Shown piece after piece: positions 40,901 to 45,149 of a DNA stretch of 64,000 bases. The stretch is taken from NCBI RefSeq assembly GCF_905220415.1, contig NC_059561.1, positions 5,658,001 to 5,722,000 of the forward strand. Reading direction: 5' to 3'. The stretch is from Colias croceus. Lineage: Eukaryota > Arthropoda > Insecta > Lepidoptera > Pieridae. A program made the position numbers and the translations under genes. Numbering within the stretch: the stretch's first letter is position 1; each line of letters opens with the position of its first letter. The notes beneath the pieces are model-generated. The model saw nothing but the letters and a program-made list of their open reading frames with translations, was not told the DNA's origin and ran no database searches.

Positions 40901-43180
40901 TGACAGGAGGACAAATCGCCTCATTACTGGGAGCAAGTGCACAATGCAAGCTCGTTTGGGACACGATCAGCGTAATGGTAGCGTTCCACTACGTTAGTTT
41001 TCGTTACATTAAATTGGCTGAGTAATAGATGGTGATAAAGTGCGTCTTTGGTTTACTTTTGTCGTATTTGTAGTAATAGAAAATGGAACTGAAATATACG
41101 ATATTTCATATCTTCTTAAGCTACTTTTGTCAACTATATTAATTTAATAGCTGTGGATTACTGTCCTCCGTATTACGGTACTTAGAATAAATAATATAGG
41201 ATGCATTTAAATGCTTAGTAGATATTCTTAGTTTTAGCTATTTCCTAGGAGAAAAACTAACGAGACAAAGATTTATTCTAATTTTATAATGATTAGGGAA
41301 ATATTTAAAATAGGTATATCTTTTTATGATTCTATAGAGTCGTTGAGCCATAATATTGTTATGGTCCATTTACCCTCATTTGTAAGATTTTAAAGCCTTA
41401 TTCTAAAAACAGATAAATACAATATTTTTACGACCAAATTAATTTACATCTTGACTGACTTTACGGTCGCTATAAAATTGTATATTGTATTCATAATAAT
41501 AAATGTATTAGTAACGTAACTTCTCACCGCAAAGCCTGCTTAATATCCGTCTTTTCTTTTAAATCATACAGGAACTAATATAAACAAACCCTTAGCTGAT
41601 GTAAATCAAGAAAAATATTCCTTCTATTGGTAAAAGAAATACCAAAATTGGTTCGTTAGTTCCATAGTTCAATGTTCTTACAAAAAAAAACTCATACACA
41701 CTTTATCATCATGTTATAATAATTTTAATATTAAATAGCCATGTCACAACATATCTCCCTATAATTTATTAATTGATTCTAACTAATTCGATGACTGCTT
41801 GTATTCACCATGCGGGAAGTCTTATTTATTATCTGTAATTAAAATACTATTACGCGTTTTTAATTTGAATACGTATAATAAATAACAAATGTTAAATCAC
41901 GGCCCTAATGCACCTAACGATGTCGCTGATAATTTATTTAGCATTGTTTAAAACACGTTTCCGCTATAAATAATTGGATAGGACGACTCTGTTTATGTCA
42001 CCTAATATAATATAGGAAGTTAAATATTTTGTGTTCATAGGTAATGAGTTTATTAATGTCATCATGGTTCCTTCCTCGCTAAATGGGCTATCTAACATCG
42101 AAAGAATTTTTCAAATTGGACCAGTAGTTCCTGAGATTAGCGCTTAGCATAGATTTTTCAAATCGGACCAGTGGTTCCTGAGATTAGCGCGTTCAAACAA
42201 ACCAACAAACTCAGCTTATAATATTAGTATAGATTTTTTATTTTTTTTATTTAAAAGGTGACTATTTACGAGACAAATACGAAGGGGCGACAGAAGTGAA
42301 GGTGTCGAGACGCGGGAAGCTGCGTCTCACAAATCCGAACTACAGCCTGCCGACCGCGCAAGATCTCGTGTATTTGGAGGACTCGCCTAATTACTGTGTG
42401 AAGAACGATACATTGGTAATAATTTTATAATATGAATCCTTTTAAACTTGTATTCCGTATTCATTTATAAGAATTTGATAATAAAATAGGTAGATAGGTA
42501 ATAAGAGTTTGTGTTGTGTGCTTTTTAACCGATTTTAGAGAGGAAAATGAATTATTTTTAGAGGATATCATCTAGTCGCAATGAAATTTTTATTACTGTG
42601 TTGATATATTCACGAATACTAAGATAATTAAACGTTTATAAATTTATAAATCTTTTCCAACGACATGAGGCTTTGACATGTATCGAGTCAAAGAATACCC
42701 CATAAATAAATTAGTGGCTGTGCCCCTGCGGTTACTCCGCTCCTGTTAGTCTTTAGCGTGATGATATATTATATAGCCTATTAATAAGCCTTCCTCGATA
42801 AATGGGCTATCTAAAGCCGAAAATTTTTTTCAAATCGGACCAGTACTTCCTGATATTAGCGCGTTCAAACAAACAAACTCTTCAGCTTTATAATAGTAGT
42901 AAAAAAATAATAATAAGGTTAGATCTGTGCAAAGAAAGTCGTAATTCACTTGTTTTGAATAATTCAATATTGTTCTCTCCAGGGGTCACCCGGAACAACG
43001 GGCCGCGAATGTAACAGGACATCAGCGGGCATAGACGGTTGTTCGTTGCTATGCTGCGGTCGCGGATACAACACCAAGCGGATGGTTATCAAGGAGCGGT
43101 GTGGCTGCAAGTTTCATTGGTGTTGCCATGTCGAGTGTAATACGTGCGTGAAGACTGTTGAAGTGTATACTTGTAAATAA
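10828..43180 (+). CDS. Wnt5: Wnt5 signalling ligand, seven exons, 370 residues
   Basis: Secreted Wnt ligand for non-canonical signalling through Frizzled, Ror or Ryk-type receptors. Exons are 10828-10931, 31108-31364, 32801-32981, 37740-37851, 39248-39350, 42258-42415 and 42983-43180; all junctions are GT-AG and every phase agrees. Residues 1-21 form a signal peptide, followed by a basic RKKR and an N-glycosylation site at N31. Diagnostic motifs are ECQYQFKTRRWNC, CGCSRAARP (typical of Wnt5), NNEAGRR, CHGVSGSC (conserved serine about residue 234, where Wnts are palmitoleoylated) and the cysteine-rich end CGCKFHWCCHVECNTC. I count 24 cysteines, as expected for a complete Wnt. Length is normal for a Wnt and lacks the long N-terminal extension of Drosophila Wnt5. 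Intron 1 (about 20.2 kb) contains an MBF2/REPAT cluster. Wnt7 was considered but fits worse. Confidence 0.95.
11463..11656 (+). repeat. Retroposon-like 3' tail with AAAT microsatellites
   Basis: A segment ending GGTTTGGCGTATGCCGTAAA is followed by an (AAAT)n tract. Another (AAAT)n tract lies at its left end (11466-11480). Simple AAAT tails of this sort are typical of insect LINE or SINE 3' ends. It lies in Wnt5 intron 1, about 0.5 kb after exon 1. Confidence 0.45.
11950..12086 (+). mobile_element. MITE-like element with AGCTATTGCAT ends
   Basis: It starts AGCTATTGCATAGGTAG and shares TCTATCGCGGGCCTTGAGCG and CGGGCGGAGGTGTGGCTTGA with copies at 40350-40525 (+) and 44621-44790 (-). In the 40-kb copy both ends show AGCTATTGCAT in inverted orientation, suggesting a terminal inverted repeat. 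This copy is degraded at its right end. Confidence 0.65.
12640..12800. mobile_element. Foldback MITE-like element
   Basis: ATGTGTTTGTAAA plus AACCAAT at 12673 pairs with ATTGGTT and TTTACAAACACAT ending at 12768, with TATCGCTTC / GAAGCGATA continuing the stem. The outer flanks, GGTGCTTTTACACC and CCTCAACCTTAAG, also carry CTTAAG-like inverted ends. A related arrangement occurs at 55812-55985. It lies just downstream of the minus-strand MBF2-like gene. Confidence 0.6.
12879..12884 (-). terminator. Poly(A) signal of the four-exon MBF2-like gene
   Basis: AATAAA on the minus strand, two bases after the stop triplet region (TAAGTAATAAAAAG). Its position directly after the predicted last exon supports that exon as terminal. 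Confidence 0.6.
12887..14639 (-). CDS. MBF2/REPAT-like secreted protein, four exons, 170 residues
   Basis: Exons on the minus strand, in order: 14444-14639, 14197-14285, 13383-13484 and 12887-13012. Donors GTATGT, GTAAGT and GTAAAA and three AG acceptors join in agreeing phases (1, 0, 0) to give 170 residues. Residues 1-21 are a signal peptide (HIKYIFLYLLLLCSINVNS). About 45 charged residues follow, then the MBF2-type fold: TELLLYGTKGWTFPMQDVNL, ITGVTVILYMDGFDNGG, the IKSGGI glycine motif and SYQFWLYG near the C-terminus. Each exon alone is short and would be missed by simple ORF searching. A poly(A) signal lies four bases past the stop (AATAAA, 12879-12884). MBF2 was described in silkworm as a co-activator partner of FTZ-F1, and REPAT relatives respond to gut pathogens; the role of this divergent member is unknown. 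It sits antisense in Wnt5 intron 1. Confidence 0.8.
13815..14060. repeat. Likely interspersed repeat in intron 2 of the MBF2-like gene
   Basis: This stretch is richer in G+C than its surroundings (GGGACTTTGTCGCTTAGCGA, then GCACCCGCACCTCTGCCGAC). It starts after a T-rich run and has no ORF or splice role. Its composition suggests a retroposon fragment, but no second copy is visible here. Confidence 0.35.
16207..16264. mobile_element. 46-bp perfect palindrome flanked by TCTAGC
   Basis: CCATAGAAATCTAAATAACA (16213-16232) and its exact reverse complement (16239-16258) flank a six-base loop. TCTAGC lies directly on both sides (16207-16212 and 16259-16264), resembling a target-site duplication. 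It is either a minimal hairpin element or the product of a template switch. Confidence 0.55.
16478..16680 (-). repeat. Interspersed short repeat, CCCGCGGCTTCG family, inverted
   Basis: Read in reverse it has AGCTAGCTTTTCGTTCGCG, then AACCCGCATAGTTCCCGTTC and GGGATTTCCGGGATAAAATC, and ends in a tail with TATAATATTAGTATAGAT. It differs from the 23-kb copy in its middle tail segment. Confidence 0.75.
17401..17739 (+). CDS. MBF2/REPAT-family secreted protein, 112 residues
   Basis: Single-exon gene. Residues 1-22 (MSPKILIICGTFLFLATLVE) form a signal peptide. The MBF2 domain follows: LVEGTPYGGERIYHK, PFIKRDDVIQVNAPGS, IKAVVVQDLYGNGE, the hallmark GGGVGQRSVSIKLKSPR, and a final FLVDVYAM. Length fits the family (about 100-130 residues). 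The start is the first ATG after an in-frame stop region, preceded by CGCTGTC. No clear AATAAA follows. It is the first of four same-strand copies inside Wnt5 intron 1. The family includes silkworm MBF2 and Spodoptera REPAT proteins; whether this one is nuclear, secreted or immune-related cannot be told, but the signal peptide favours secretion. Confidence 0.88.
   Translation: MSPKILIICGTFLFLATLVESNGNLVEGTPYGGERIYHKMHTKIAIPFIKRDDVIQVNAPGSSLIKAVVVQDLYGNGECYIVGGGVGQRSVSIKLKSPRFKGYSFLVDVYAM
17993..18140 (+). repeat. Interspersed repeat, GGGGAAGGAGCCGTGAG family
   Basis: Shares GTGGGGAAATCTT, CCCGGGGAAGGAGCCGTG, TATGTCGGATTCTTACC, AAAACCCCACTGTGTTCCGT and GAATTCTTCCGCG with an inverted copy at 20992-21146. 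The pair brackets MBF2-like genes 2 and 3. A GGTGAAC/GTTCACC hairpin and a G+C-rich patch continue to about 18260. Confidence 0.75.
18261..19193. other. Spacer, no gene seen
   Basis: AT-rich DNA between the first and second intronless MBF2 genes. It must include the promoter of the 19194 gene, but no TATA box at a clear distance is evident. Confidence 0.5.
19194..19523 (+). CDS. MBF2/REPAT-family secreted protein, 109 residues
   Basis: Single-exon gene starting ATGTCTCCAAAATTTATT. The signal peptide is MSPKFIILFSIIVCVYS, and the mature chain begins KSVIVGRTNDG. MBF2 signatures are GFPLVKRHQEITFEYPIGDQ, IKGIAIKDLENGDAEASI, TSGGLGFNFATIKLKSARGS and the end FLVEMYA. It is roughly 60% identical by eye to its neighbour starting at 19980, sharing KSVIVG, GDQ-IKGIAI-DLENG, GGLGF and IKLKS. 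The two are a recent tandem pair, 456 bp apart. Transcription runs with Wnt5. The conserved K-R pair before the second half is shared with the 17401 gene. Confidence 0.9.
   Translation: MSPKFIILFSIIVCVYSKSVIVGRTNDGVQKVYEMTYEVSGFPLVKRHQEITFEYPIGDQNIKGIAIKDLENGDAEASITSGGLGFNFATIKLKSARGSGYKFLVEMYA
19980..20321 (+). CDS. MBF2/REPAT-family secreted protein, 113 residues
   Basis: I chose the ATG at 19980 (context GGCAAGATGTCT) because it puts a signal peptide, MSLKGFIVICVVIAVVHS, directly at the N-terminus. The frame is open further upstream but has no in-frame ATG there. The mature part begins KSVIVGQVFDH and shows GIPFLKREQELHFDYPLGDQ, IKGIAIRDLENG, the GGLGFGFVDIKLKSERGSGF core and the end VIEIYA. 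It is the closest paralogue of the 19194 gene. A TATA-like CTATATCT at 19920 lies about 60 bases before the start. An AATAAA at 20598-20603 would give a 3' untranslated region of about 280 bases. Confidence 0.9.
   Translation: MSLKGFIVICVVIAVVHSKSVIVGQVFDHNNLVRKVHEMSAEAVGIPFLKREQELHFDYPLGDQKIKGIAIRDLENGLAEPSITRGGLGFGFVDIKLKSERGSGFKYVIEIYA
20992..21146 (-). repeat. Interspersed repeat, GGGGAAGGAGCCGTGGG family, inverted
   Basis: Inverted partner of the copy at 17993-18140, sharing the same G+C-rich blocks (CGGCTCCTTCCCCGGGGGCC, AACACAGTGGGGTTTTAGTC). This copy keeps an extra CGCGGCCCCCCTCATTAAAG block absent from the other, so the two are independent insertions or one has diverged. Confidence 0.75.
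21755..21925 (-). repeat. Interspersed short repeat, CCCGCGGCTTCG family, inverted
   Basis: In reverse it reads ACTAGCTTTCCGCCCGCGGC, CATAGTTCCCGTTCCCGAGG, GGGATAAAACCTATCCTATC, then the ACAAACATTGTGACACGAGA tail also present at 8530. Confidence 0.75.
22057..22373 (+). repeat. Interspersed repeat, GACTCCGTCCGCGCGGA family
   Basis: It begins CTAGCTTCCGCCCGCGACTC and ends CTACAGATTTATTATATGTA, with a (CAGA)n tract. It lacks the extra 150 bases seen after the head in the 4593-5058 copy. Confidence 0.8.
22854..23219 (-). CDS. MBF2/REPAT-family secreted protein, 121 residues, antisense to Wnt5
   Basis: Single-exon gene on the minus strand. The signal peptide MIVSILLTVLLFNQINC is followed by SDLILGYPDLNSKVIYDKV. 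The MBF2 domain is seen in NPALWVRSKTITVNSSDHEV, INAIRVLDLRPDKWGEVYL, GGIGQRSVTLELNSPSIFRG and YNFLVEVYAIQTG. The stop codon overlaps an AATAAA. It is most like the plus-strand gene at 24831: both have SD/ND-(L/I)-(I/R)LGY, ENPALW/ADPALW and NSPSI/KSPSI-RGY. The two form a divergently transcribed paralogue pair, with a long foldback element (24095-24671) between them. Confidence 0.87.
   Translation of the reverse strand: MIVSILLTVLLFNQINCSDLILGYPDLNSKVIYDKVQQENPALWVRSKTITVNSSDHEVINAIRVLDLRPDKWGEVYLKKGGIGQRSVTLELNSPSIFRGYNFLVEVYAIQTGHFMNYHGK
23373..23622 (+). repeat. Interspersed short repeat, CCCGCGGCTTCG family
   Basis: Runs from ACTAGCTTTTCACCCGCGGC through ACCAAATTTCATGCAAATTG and a CAGACAGACAGACAG tract to TTATAATATAAGTATGGAT. 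It carries an extra TAAAAATTAAAACC next to the usual GATAAAACCTATCCTATG. The open frames across it are shared by other copies and reflect the repeat, not a protein gene. Confidence 0.8.
24093..24673. mobile_element. Foldback element with ~175-bp terminal inverted repeats and TA duplication
   Basis: The left arm (24095 to about 24269, beginning GTTCAGGATACATCGC) and right arm (about 24497 to 24671) are long inverted copies with few mismatches. TA dinucleotides lie outside both ends, as for Tc1/mariner-type target duplications. The interior, about 225 bp, has no ORF. Long arms with a short middle indicate a non-autonomous foldback MITE. Confidence 0.8.
24765..24771 (+). promoter_or_regulatory. 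TATA box of the MBF2-like gene at 24831
   Basis: TATATAA lies 66 bases before the ATG, which allows a start site about 30 bases downstream and a short leader. This supports an independent promoter inside the Wnt5 intron. Confidence 0.55.
24831..25247 (+). CDS. MBF2/REPAT-family secreted protein, 138 residues
   Basis: Single-exon gene. The signal peptide MNAKLLILSVINLFTIVSS is followed by NDIRLGYTAASSKKIYSEIK. The MBF2 domain is seen in ADPALWKRTDDIIINAPHNE, IISAVFVTDLRDDKDGEAYI, ESGGVGEKSVTIGLKSPSIL and RGYKFEIEIF. After the domain there is an unusual C-terminal tail of about 25 residues rich in Tyr, Gly and Asn, ending YYPRKY, which no other copy here has. Its closest relative is the divergent gene at 22854. 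ATTAAA at 25268-25273 is a likely poly(A) signal about 20 bases after the stop. Confidence 0.88.
   Translation: MNAKLLILSVINLFTIVSSNDIRLGYTAASSKKIYSEIKEADPALWKRTDDIIINAPHNEIISAVFVTDLRDDKDGEAYIESGGVGEKSVTIGLKSPSILRGYKFEIEIFTNDPNARLYSKGGYVPYSGNVDYYPRKY
26047..27455 (-). repeat. Inverted short repeat split by the 1.2-kb element
   Basis: The two outer parts, ATCTATACTAATATGTGCTAATATTATA and the segment from 27293 (TATAAAGCTGAAGAGTATG to CCAACAGGAGCGGAGC), make one copy of the GCGCTCCGCGGTTT family in reverse. It was therefore present before the 26071-27292 insertion. Confidence 0.65.
26071..27292. mobile_element. 1.2-kb non-autonomous DNA transposon with CTCGAGCGCGTCAGAT motifs
   Basis: ATAGATAGGGAGGCGA at 26071 is exactly inverted at 27276-27291. 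TATA flanks both sides (before 26071 and from 27293), and removing the element rejoins an inverted short repeat (26047-26070 with 27293-27455). Inside, CTCGAGCGCGTCAGAT occurs in direct orientation at 26249, 26379 and 26517 and inverted at 27100, with degenerate copies near 26964 and 27246. Such subterminal motif arrays suit transposase binding sites. No ORF is present. Confidence 0.75.
27793..27960 (+). repeat. Interspersed short repeat, GCGCTCCGCGGTTT family
   Basis: It reads CTAGCTGCGCTCCGCGGTTT, then GTGGCTCCGCTTCTGTTTGT, CTTAGCGTGATGATATAATA and TTCAAATCGGACCAGTGGTT. The 3' tail is cut short compared with the 42-kb and 45-kb copies. Confidence 0.75.
28405..28460 (-). repeat. tRNA-like B-box remnant, probably a SINE
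   Basis: On the minus strand GCGGGTTCGAATCCTGTCTC matches an RNA polymerase III B box (GGTTCGANTCC). No acceptor stem, anticodon arm or A box can be folded at the right distance, so this is more likely a tRNA-derived SINE fragment than a tRNA gene. Confidence 0.35.
28928..28962 (+). promoter_or_regulatory. TATA box and initiator of the MBF2-like gene at 28985
   Basis: TATATAAAA at 28928-28936 is followed by the arthropod initiator TCAGT at 28958-28962. The initiator A lies 32 bases from the first TATA base. This fixes a start site at about 28960 and a leader of about 25 bases, and rules out the longer upstream reading of the ORF. Confidence 0.75.
28985..29341 (+). CDS. MBF2/REPAT-family secreted protein, 118 residues
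   Basis: The start at 28985 is chosen because the core promoter (TATA 28928, initiator 28960) lies only about 25 bases upstream and because a signal peptide begins there: MRFLSLITLLCLAAAASAQS. The mature chain HDLVLGQATYGDVIIFKQNE is followed by GFPFMVRTSIIEYPEPGHNN, IKAIYIKDNERDGTGGYPTI, the SAGGIGQRFAKIKLKSQRGN core and the end FTVTIYGRY. It keeps the canonical IYG end of classical MBF2/REPAT proteins. Its G+C content is visibly higher than that of the other copies, which may reflect stronger codon selection. It is the copy nearest Wnt5 exon 2, about 1.8 kb upstream. Confidence 0.9.
   Translation: MRFLSLITLLCLAAAASAQSHDLVLGQATYGDVIIFKQNEYKYGFPFMVRTSIIEYPEPGHNNFAYIKAIYIKDNERDGTGGYPTISAGGIGQRFAKIKLKSQRGNGFNFTVTIYGRY
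29342..31107. other. End of Wnt5 intron 1, no gene seen
   Basis: Contains an inverted CCCGCGGCTTCG-family repeat at 30487-30663 and a TTTCTTTCTTTC microsatellite near 29653. Otherwise featureless AT-rich intron up to the TTTATTTCAG acceptor of exon 2. Confidence 0.55.
30487..30663 (-). repeat. Interspersed short repeat, inverted
   Basis: It begins CCATACTAATATTATAAATG, has ACTGAACCAATTTGCATGAT, and ends CGGGCGAAGCCGGGGCGGAC. The head with GGGCGAAGCCGGGGCGGA and an adjoining TGCGAAATATGTACCAC block is a variant shared with 61085-61157. Confidence 0.75.
31108..31364 (+). CDS. Wnt5: Wnt5 exon 2
   Basis: Residues 35-120. The acceptor TTTATTTCAG joins in phase with exon 1, and the exon ends TTGATTG before GTAATG. 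It carries the first conserved Wnt block, LTPGQRRICRRHKDHMPAV, ITECQYQFKTRRWNC with an NCT glycosylation site, and TVFGPLTLI. Confidence 0.93.
32801..32981 (+). CDS. Wnt5: Wnt5 exon 3
   Basis: Residues 121-180. The correct frame reads ASRETAFTHAITSAGVSLAV, SRACRDGRLASCGCSRAARP and DWVWGGCGDDLEYGYK. CGCSRAARP followed by an LHTDW-type segment is characteristic of Wnt5. Donor GTACGT. It is unusually G+C rich for this window. Confidence 0.93.
33172..33216. other. 20-bp perfect hairpin with 5-base loop in Wnt5 intron 3
   Basis: TGATACTTTCATTGAATAAC at 33172-33191 is exactly inverted at 33197-33216 around AAACA. AACAAACAGTTA occurs just before it and again across the loop, a pattern expected from a template switch. 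There is no target duplication. Confidence 0.5.
33416..34172. mobile_element. Probable DNA transposon remnant with TGTTGTCAGGTAA ends
   Basis: TGTTGTCAGGTAA at 33416 is inverted as TTACCTGACAACA around 34160-34172. Between them ACCTG/CAGGT recurs many times near both ends (for example TTACCTGCGTTACCACCTGA and TACCTGTACCTGTTAAT), consistent with subterminal repeats. No ORF; it lies in Wnt5 intron 3. Confidence 0.55.
34635..34990 (+). mobile_element. MITE-like element expanded by palindromic tandem repeats
   Basis: Shares GTGTGTGTACTTATGTAC, CAACTTGAACATAGTTATCA, ACTAACTTCATGCTG, TTTAGGTGTCGGTG and CATCGCGCCAAAAGAAGTAT with the copy at 56705-56895. Here ACTAACTTCATGCTG is followed by extra material carrying the 28-bp repeat (34783-34866), and a second CTAACTTCATGCTG follows it. 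Confidence 0.65.
34783..34866 (+). repeat. 28-bp tandem repeat, about 2.7 copies, near-palindromic
   Basis: The unit TTATGGCATTCAAATGCCAT plus ATATGCAT repeats almost exactly. Each unit contains the inverted pair ATGGCAT / ATGCCAT. It sits inside the MITE-like element and makes a spurious short ORF. Confidence 0.75.
34991..37739. other. Wnt5 intron 3, distal part, no gene seen
   Basis: I see no coding exon or clear repeat boundary. A G+C-richer stretch near 35270-35350 and another near 36590-36710 stand out from the background but have no recognisable signal. Confidence 0.5.
37740..37851 (+). CDS. Wnt5: Wnt5 exon 4
   Basis: Residues 181-218 in phase: FTEGFVDVREREKV-like segment (FTEGFVDVRERERKVKRGSR), EQGRQLMNRHNNEAGRR. 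NNEAGRR is a near-invariant Wnt motif. Acceptor TACCAG, donor GTGAGT, phase 0 at the end. Confidence 0.93.
37873..38077 (+). repeat. Interspersed short repeat directly after Wnt5 exon 4
   Basis: Starts ACTAGCTTTCCGCCTGCGGC, keeps GGGATTTCCGGGATAAAACC, then switches to a tail with GTGGATAATGTAGCTTTCGA and AAGTTTTCCTCTTTATAATA. The same tail joins a different head at 54840-55035. It begins 21 bases past the exon 4 donor. Confidence 0.8.
39248..39350 (+). CDS. Wnt5: Wnt5 exon 5: lipid-modification motif
   Basis: Residues 219-252: AVIKKSRVTCKCHGVSGSCS, LITCWQQLATFREI. The serine in CHGVSGSC (about residue 234) is the site palmitoleoylated by Porcupine in Wnts generally, and it is intact. Acceptor TTTTTACCAG, donor GTAAGT. 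Confidence 0.95.
39388..39578 (+). repeat. Interspersed short repeat, GCCCGCTTTGTCTAAAACC subfamily
   Basis: ACTAGCTTACCGCCCGCGGC head, then CTTTGTCTAAAACCTAATAA and a tail ending GACTTTGTTTTATACTATGT. A sister copy lies at 53755-53939. The element starts 38 bases after the Wnt5 exon 5 donor. Confidence 0.8.
40350..40525 (+). mobile_element. MITE-like element with AGCTATTGCAT ends
   Basis: AGCTATTGCATAGCTTCTAT at the left, and GCATAGCATGCAATAGCT near the right, place AGCTATTGCAT in inverted orientation. It shares the GCGGAGGTGTGGCTTGAAGG block with the 11950 and 44621 copies and ends in a CCGCGGCAGTCCCCGAGTGC segment. Confidence 0.7.
40550..40797 (-). repeat. Interspersed short repeat, CCCGCGGCTTCG family, inverted
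   Basis: Full-length inverted copy: CATACTAGTATTATAAATGC at the left, ATTTTATCCCGGAAATCCCA in the middle, and GCGCGGGCGAAGCTGCGGGT at the right end. Confidence 0.8.
42070..42236 (+). repeat. Interspersed repeat tail ending 21 bases before Wnt5 exon 6
   Basis: A 3' portion of the GCGCTCCGCGGTTT family with an internal duplication: TTTTTCAAATTGGACCAGTA and TTTTTCAAATCGGACCAGTG, each followed by GTTCCTGAGATTAGCGC. The tail TATAATATTAGTATAGAT ends at 42236, and the exon 6 acceptor AG is at 42256-42257. Confidence 0.75.
42258..42415 (+). CDS. Wnt5: Wnt5 exon 6
   Basis: Residues 253-305: GDYLRDKYEGATEVKVSRRG, KLRLTNPNYSLPTAQDLVYL, EDSPNYCVKNDTL. PTAQDLVYLEDSPNYC is a strongly conserved Wnt segment. 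The acceptor TTATTTAAAAG is weak and purine-ended, next to a transposable-element tail. Donor GTAATA. Confidence 0.94.
42712..42900 (+). repeat. Interspersed short repeat in Wnt5 intron 6
   Basis: Begins near GTGGCTGTGCCCCTGCGGTT and continues CTCCGCTCCTGTTAGTCTTT, TAGCGTGATGATATATTATA and AACAAACTCTTCAGCTTTAT. It ends about 80 bases before exon 7. Confidence 0.7.
42983..43180 (+). CDS. Wnt5: Wnt5 exon 7: cysteine-rich C-terminal domain
   Basis: Residues 306-370: GSPGTTGRECNRTSAGIDGC, SLLCCGRGYNTKRMVIKERC, GCKFHWCCHVECNTCVKTVE, VYTCK and TAA. An NRT glycosylation site and eleven cysteines are present, matching the Wnt receptor-binding finger domain. The acceptor is TTCTCTCCAG. AATAAA overlaps the stop codon (43176-43181). 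Confidence 0.96.
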   Translation, partial: GSPGTTGRECNRTSAGIDGCSLLCCGRGYNTKRMVIKERCGCKFHWCCHVECNTCVKTVEVYTCK

Positions 43181-44030
43181 AGATTTGTAGCGAGAATAGC
43201 ATTATCTTCAGACACAGAACAGTCTTCAGACTACGAAAATAAATATAATAAACATAAAAAGTCTGTAGGTATTGTAATAAATAGTATCCTTTATGTTTGT
43301 ATTGGCTCAAATAATTATGGTTTCGCCTGAGTACCTAACTTTTTCGAATATTTAATGAGGAACTAGAATAAATGAAGAGGCATCGGAATACTGTTTCTCT
43401 GGAAACAAAATACGCTTGCTATTGAGGCTTATAATACTCATTCGTCATTCGTATATGGATCACACTATAGCGACGAAATATAATGATACTTAAAAAAATC
43501 ATAAAAACTAGACGTAAACCTAGGTTTTTGAAGTACATAATATATTTTATTACGGTCTGTAGTAGTAACATAAAAAAACAATCTATCATTAATTTTTGTT
43601 TCTATAGTGTCATCTTACTTCTATCATTACAACTCGTATTAGTGCTATGTACTTAACAATCAGTATTTTTAATAAATTAGTACTAGACAAGTAAGTTTAT
43701 TTATTATGGGACTTGATGATTGTAGGAATCATTTTTCGCAATATTTCAATAAGAGGAATATGCTTGTATGTAATAAAATATGTCATAGATTGTTTCCTAA
43801 TGTCTTTAAATAAAAATTACTGTAATGTGTTACGTGTTTTAATTATTGTCTTGGCTTTCTTGATAAATTCGTGTCTATCGAGTTAGGGTGCTTTTCCACT
43901 AGAGATGTGTTATGCTACGTTGCTGTGGATGCGTTTTATATCCACCAATCATATTCATTGATGCTATAACGTCCTGATTTTTTTTTTCACTATTTGATAT
44001 GGATGTACCTGTGGTATCTATATACATACA

Positions 44031-44334
44031 TATAATAAATCTGTAGAAGGGTCAATTCTGTACATTGAAAATATTGAAAAAATAAATAGCAGGGGGTGTT
44101 ACTGGAGCGATACCAAACCCAAATATGTGATTAAAAAAAATTTTGTCTGTCTGTCTGTCTGTCTGTATGTTCAGGCATCACGTGAAAACTAACGGTTCGA
44201 TTTCGATGAAACTTGGTATAATTATACCTTATTATCCTGGGCATAAAATAGGATACTTTTTATCCCGGAAAAATACGTAGAAAAAAAGTAAATCTTAATT
44301 TTTCCGCGCGGACGGAGTCGCGGGCGGAAGCTAG
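44031..44334 (-). repeat. Interspersed repeat, GACTCCGTCCGCGCGGA family, inverted
   Basis: Complete inverted copy from ATAATAAATCTGTAGAAGGG to GCGGACGGAGTCGCGGGCGG AAGCTAG, with a (TCTG)n tract. It is highly similar to 22057-22373. Confidence 0.8.
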
Positions 44335-44620
44335 TCTACAATAAGTACTATAGACGCGCGACGAATTTCGTTTCGCTCTTTCTGTGAAGTTCACACGTCG
44401 TAAGCTGTTTCATTTCAATAGTCATAACAAAAAAATTTCGCGGTGTGGGTTTTTTCTGTGACCACAACGTGTTCTGAGCTATTTTTTATTTTTTAGGCGC
44501 AAGTCAAAGCAAGCAAAGGACCAAGTGAGCAAGCACTTGTAACACAAGTAGAGTTACAGGTGCATTGCCGGCCTTATATACGCTCAATGAGCGTTTTCCG
44601 GCATTTTTAGGCAACAAAAA

Positions 44621-44790
44621 AACGACGTGTGGCAGTCGGGACTGCCGCGGTGCCTATTGCATGCTATGCCTTCGAGCCACACCTCCGCCCGTCGGAGTGG
44701 GGAGCATGAGGTTTTTTTCGTTACGGAATTTCTCGATTCGGTCCCCGCGCTTTAGGCCCGCGATAGAAGTTCAAGGCAAAATGGTTATGG
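44621..44790 (-). mobile_element. MITE-like element, inverted copy
   Basis: Reverse copy of the 40350-40525 element: GACGTGTGGCAGTCGGGACT, CCACACCTCCGCCCGTCGGA, TTTCTCGATTCGGTCCCCGC. The left part keeps TATTGCATGCTATGCC. The ORF spanning it is not a gene. Confidence 0.7.
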
Positions 44791-45149
44791 CTGTGGGTTA
44801 GGGACATTGCTTGCCTGTTACAAAAATGAAAAACAAAAGGCCGAGAAGCGATAAATGAAAAATAGAATAATTATGAAGCAAAGCAAACGTCAGTCGTCAA
44901 CCAAACATCTGAAATGTCAAATGTCAAAAATCAATTTAGGATACCTACCTACCTACTAAAACCAGATTTTTGTGCGTTTGCCCAAGTTACCTAGGTATTT
45001 TATTAAATCTATATACTTATTGTATAAAATAAAATCAGAATAACAATTGATTAACTATATAATCAGCTTTATTTGGATGAAGGATTATATTTTAGCTATA
45101 AAACCGCCCGGTCGAAAATATTGTTTATTTGAAGATTTCTAAGGAGACT

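Larger units (their letters stand above)
43181..45149. other. Wnt5 3' region and spacer to the zinc-finger gene
   Basis: Possible Wnt5 poly(A) signals lie at 43176, around 43238-43250 and near 43807 (AATAAA followed by a GT-rich stretch), so the 3' untranslated region may reach about 43840. Two transposable elements (44031-44334 and 44621-44790, both inverted) occupy the spacer. The zinc-finger gene promoter should lie around 45000-45140. Confidence 0.5.

Noticed and set aside
10828..43180. Assignment as Wnt7 or another Wnt subfamily
   Set aside because: CGCSRAARP, the PTAQDLVYLEDSPNYC region and the overall match to the vertebrate Wnt5 pattern favour Wnt5.
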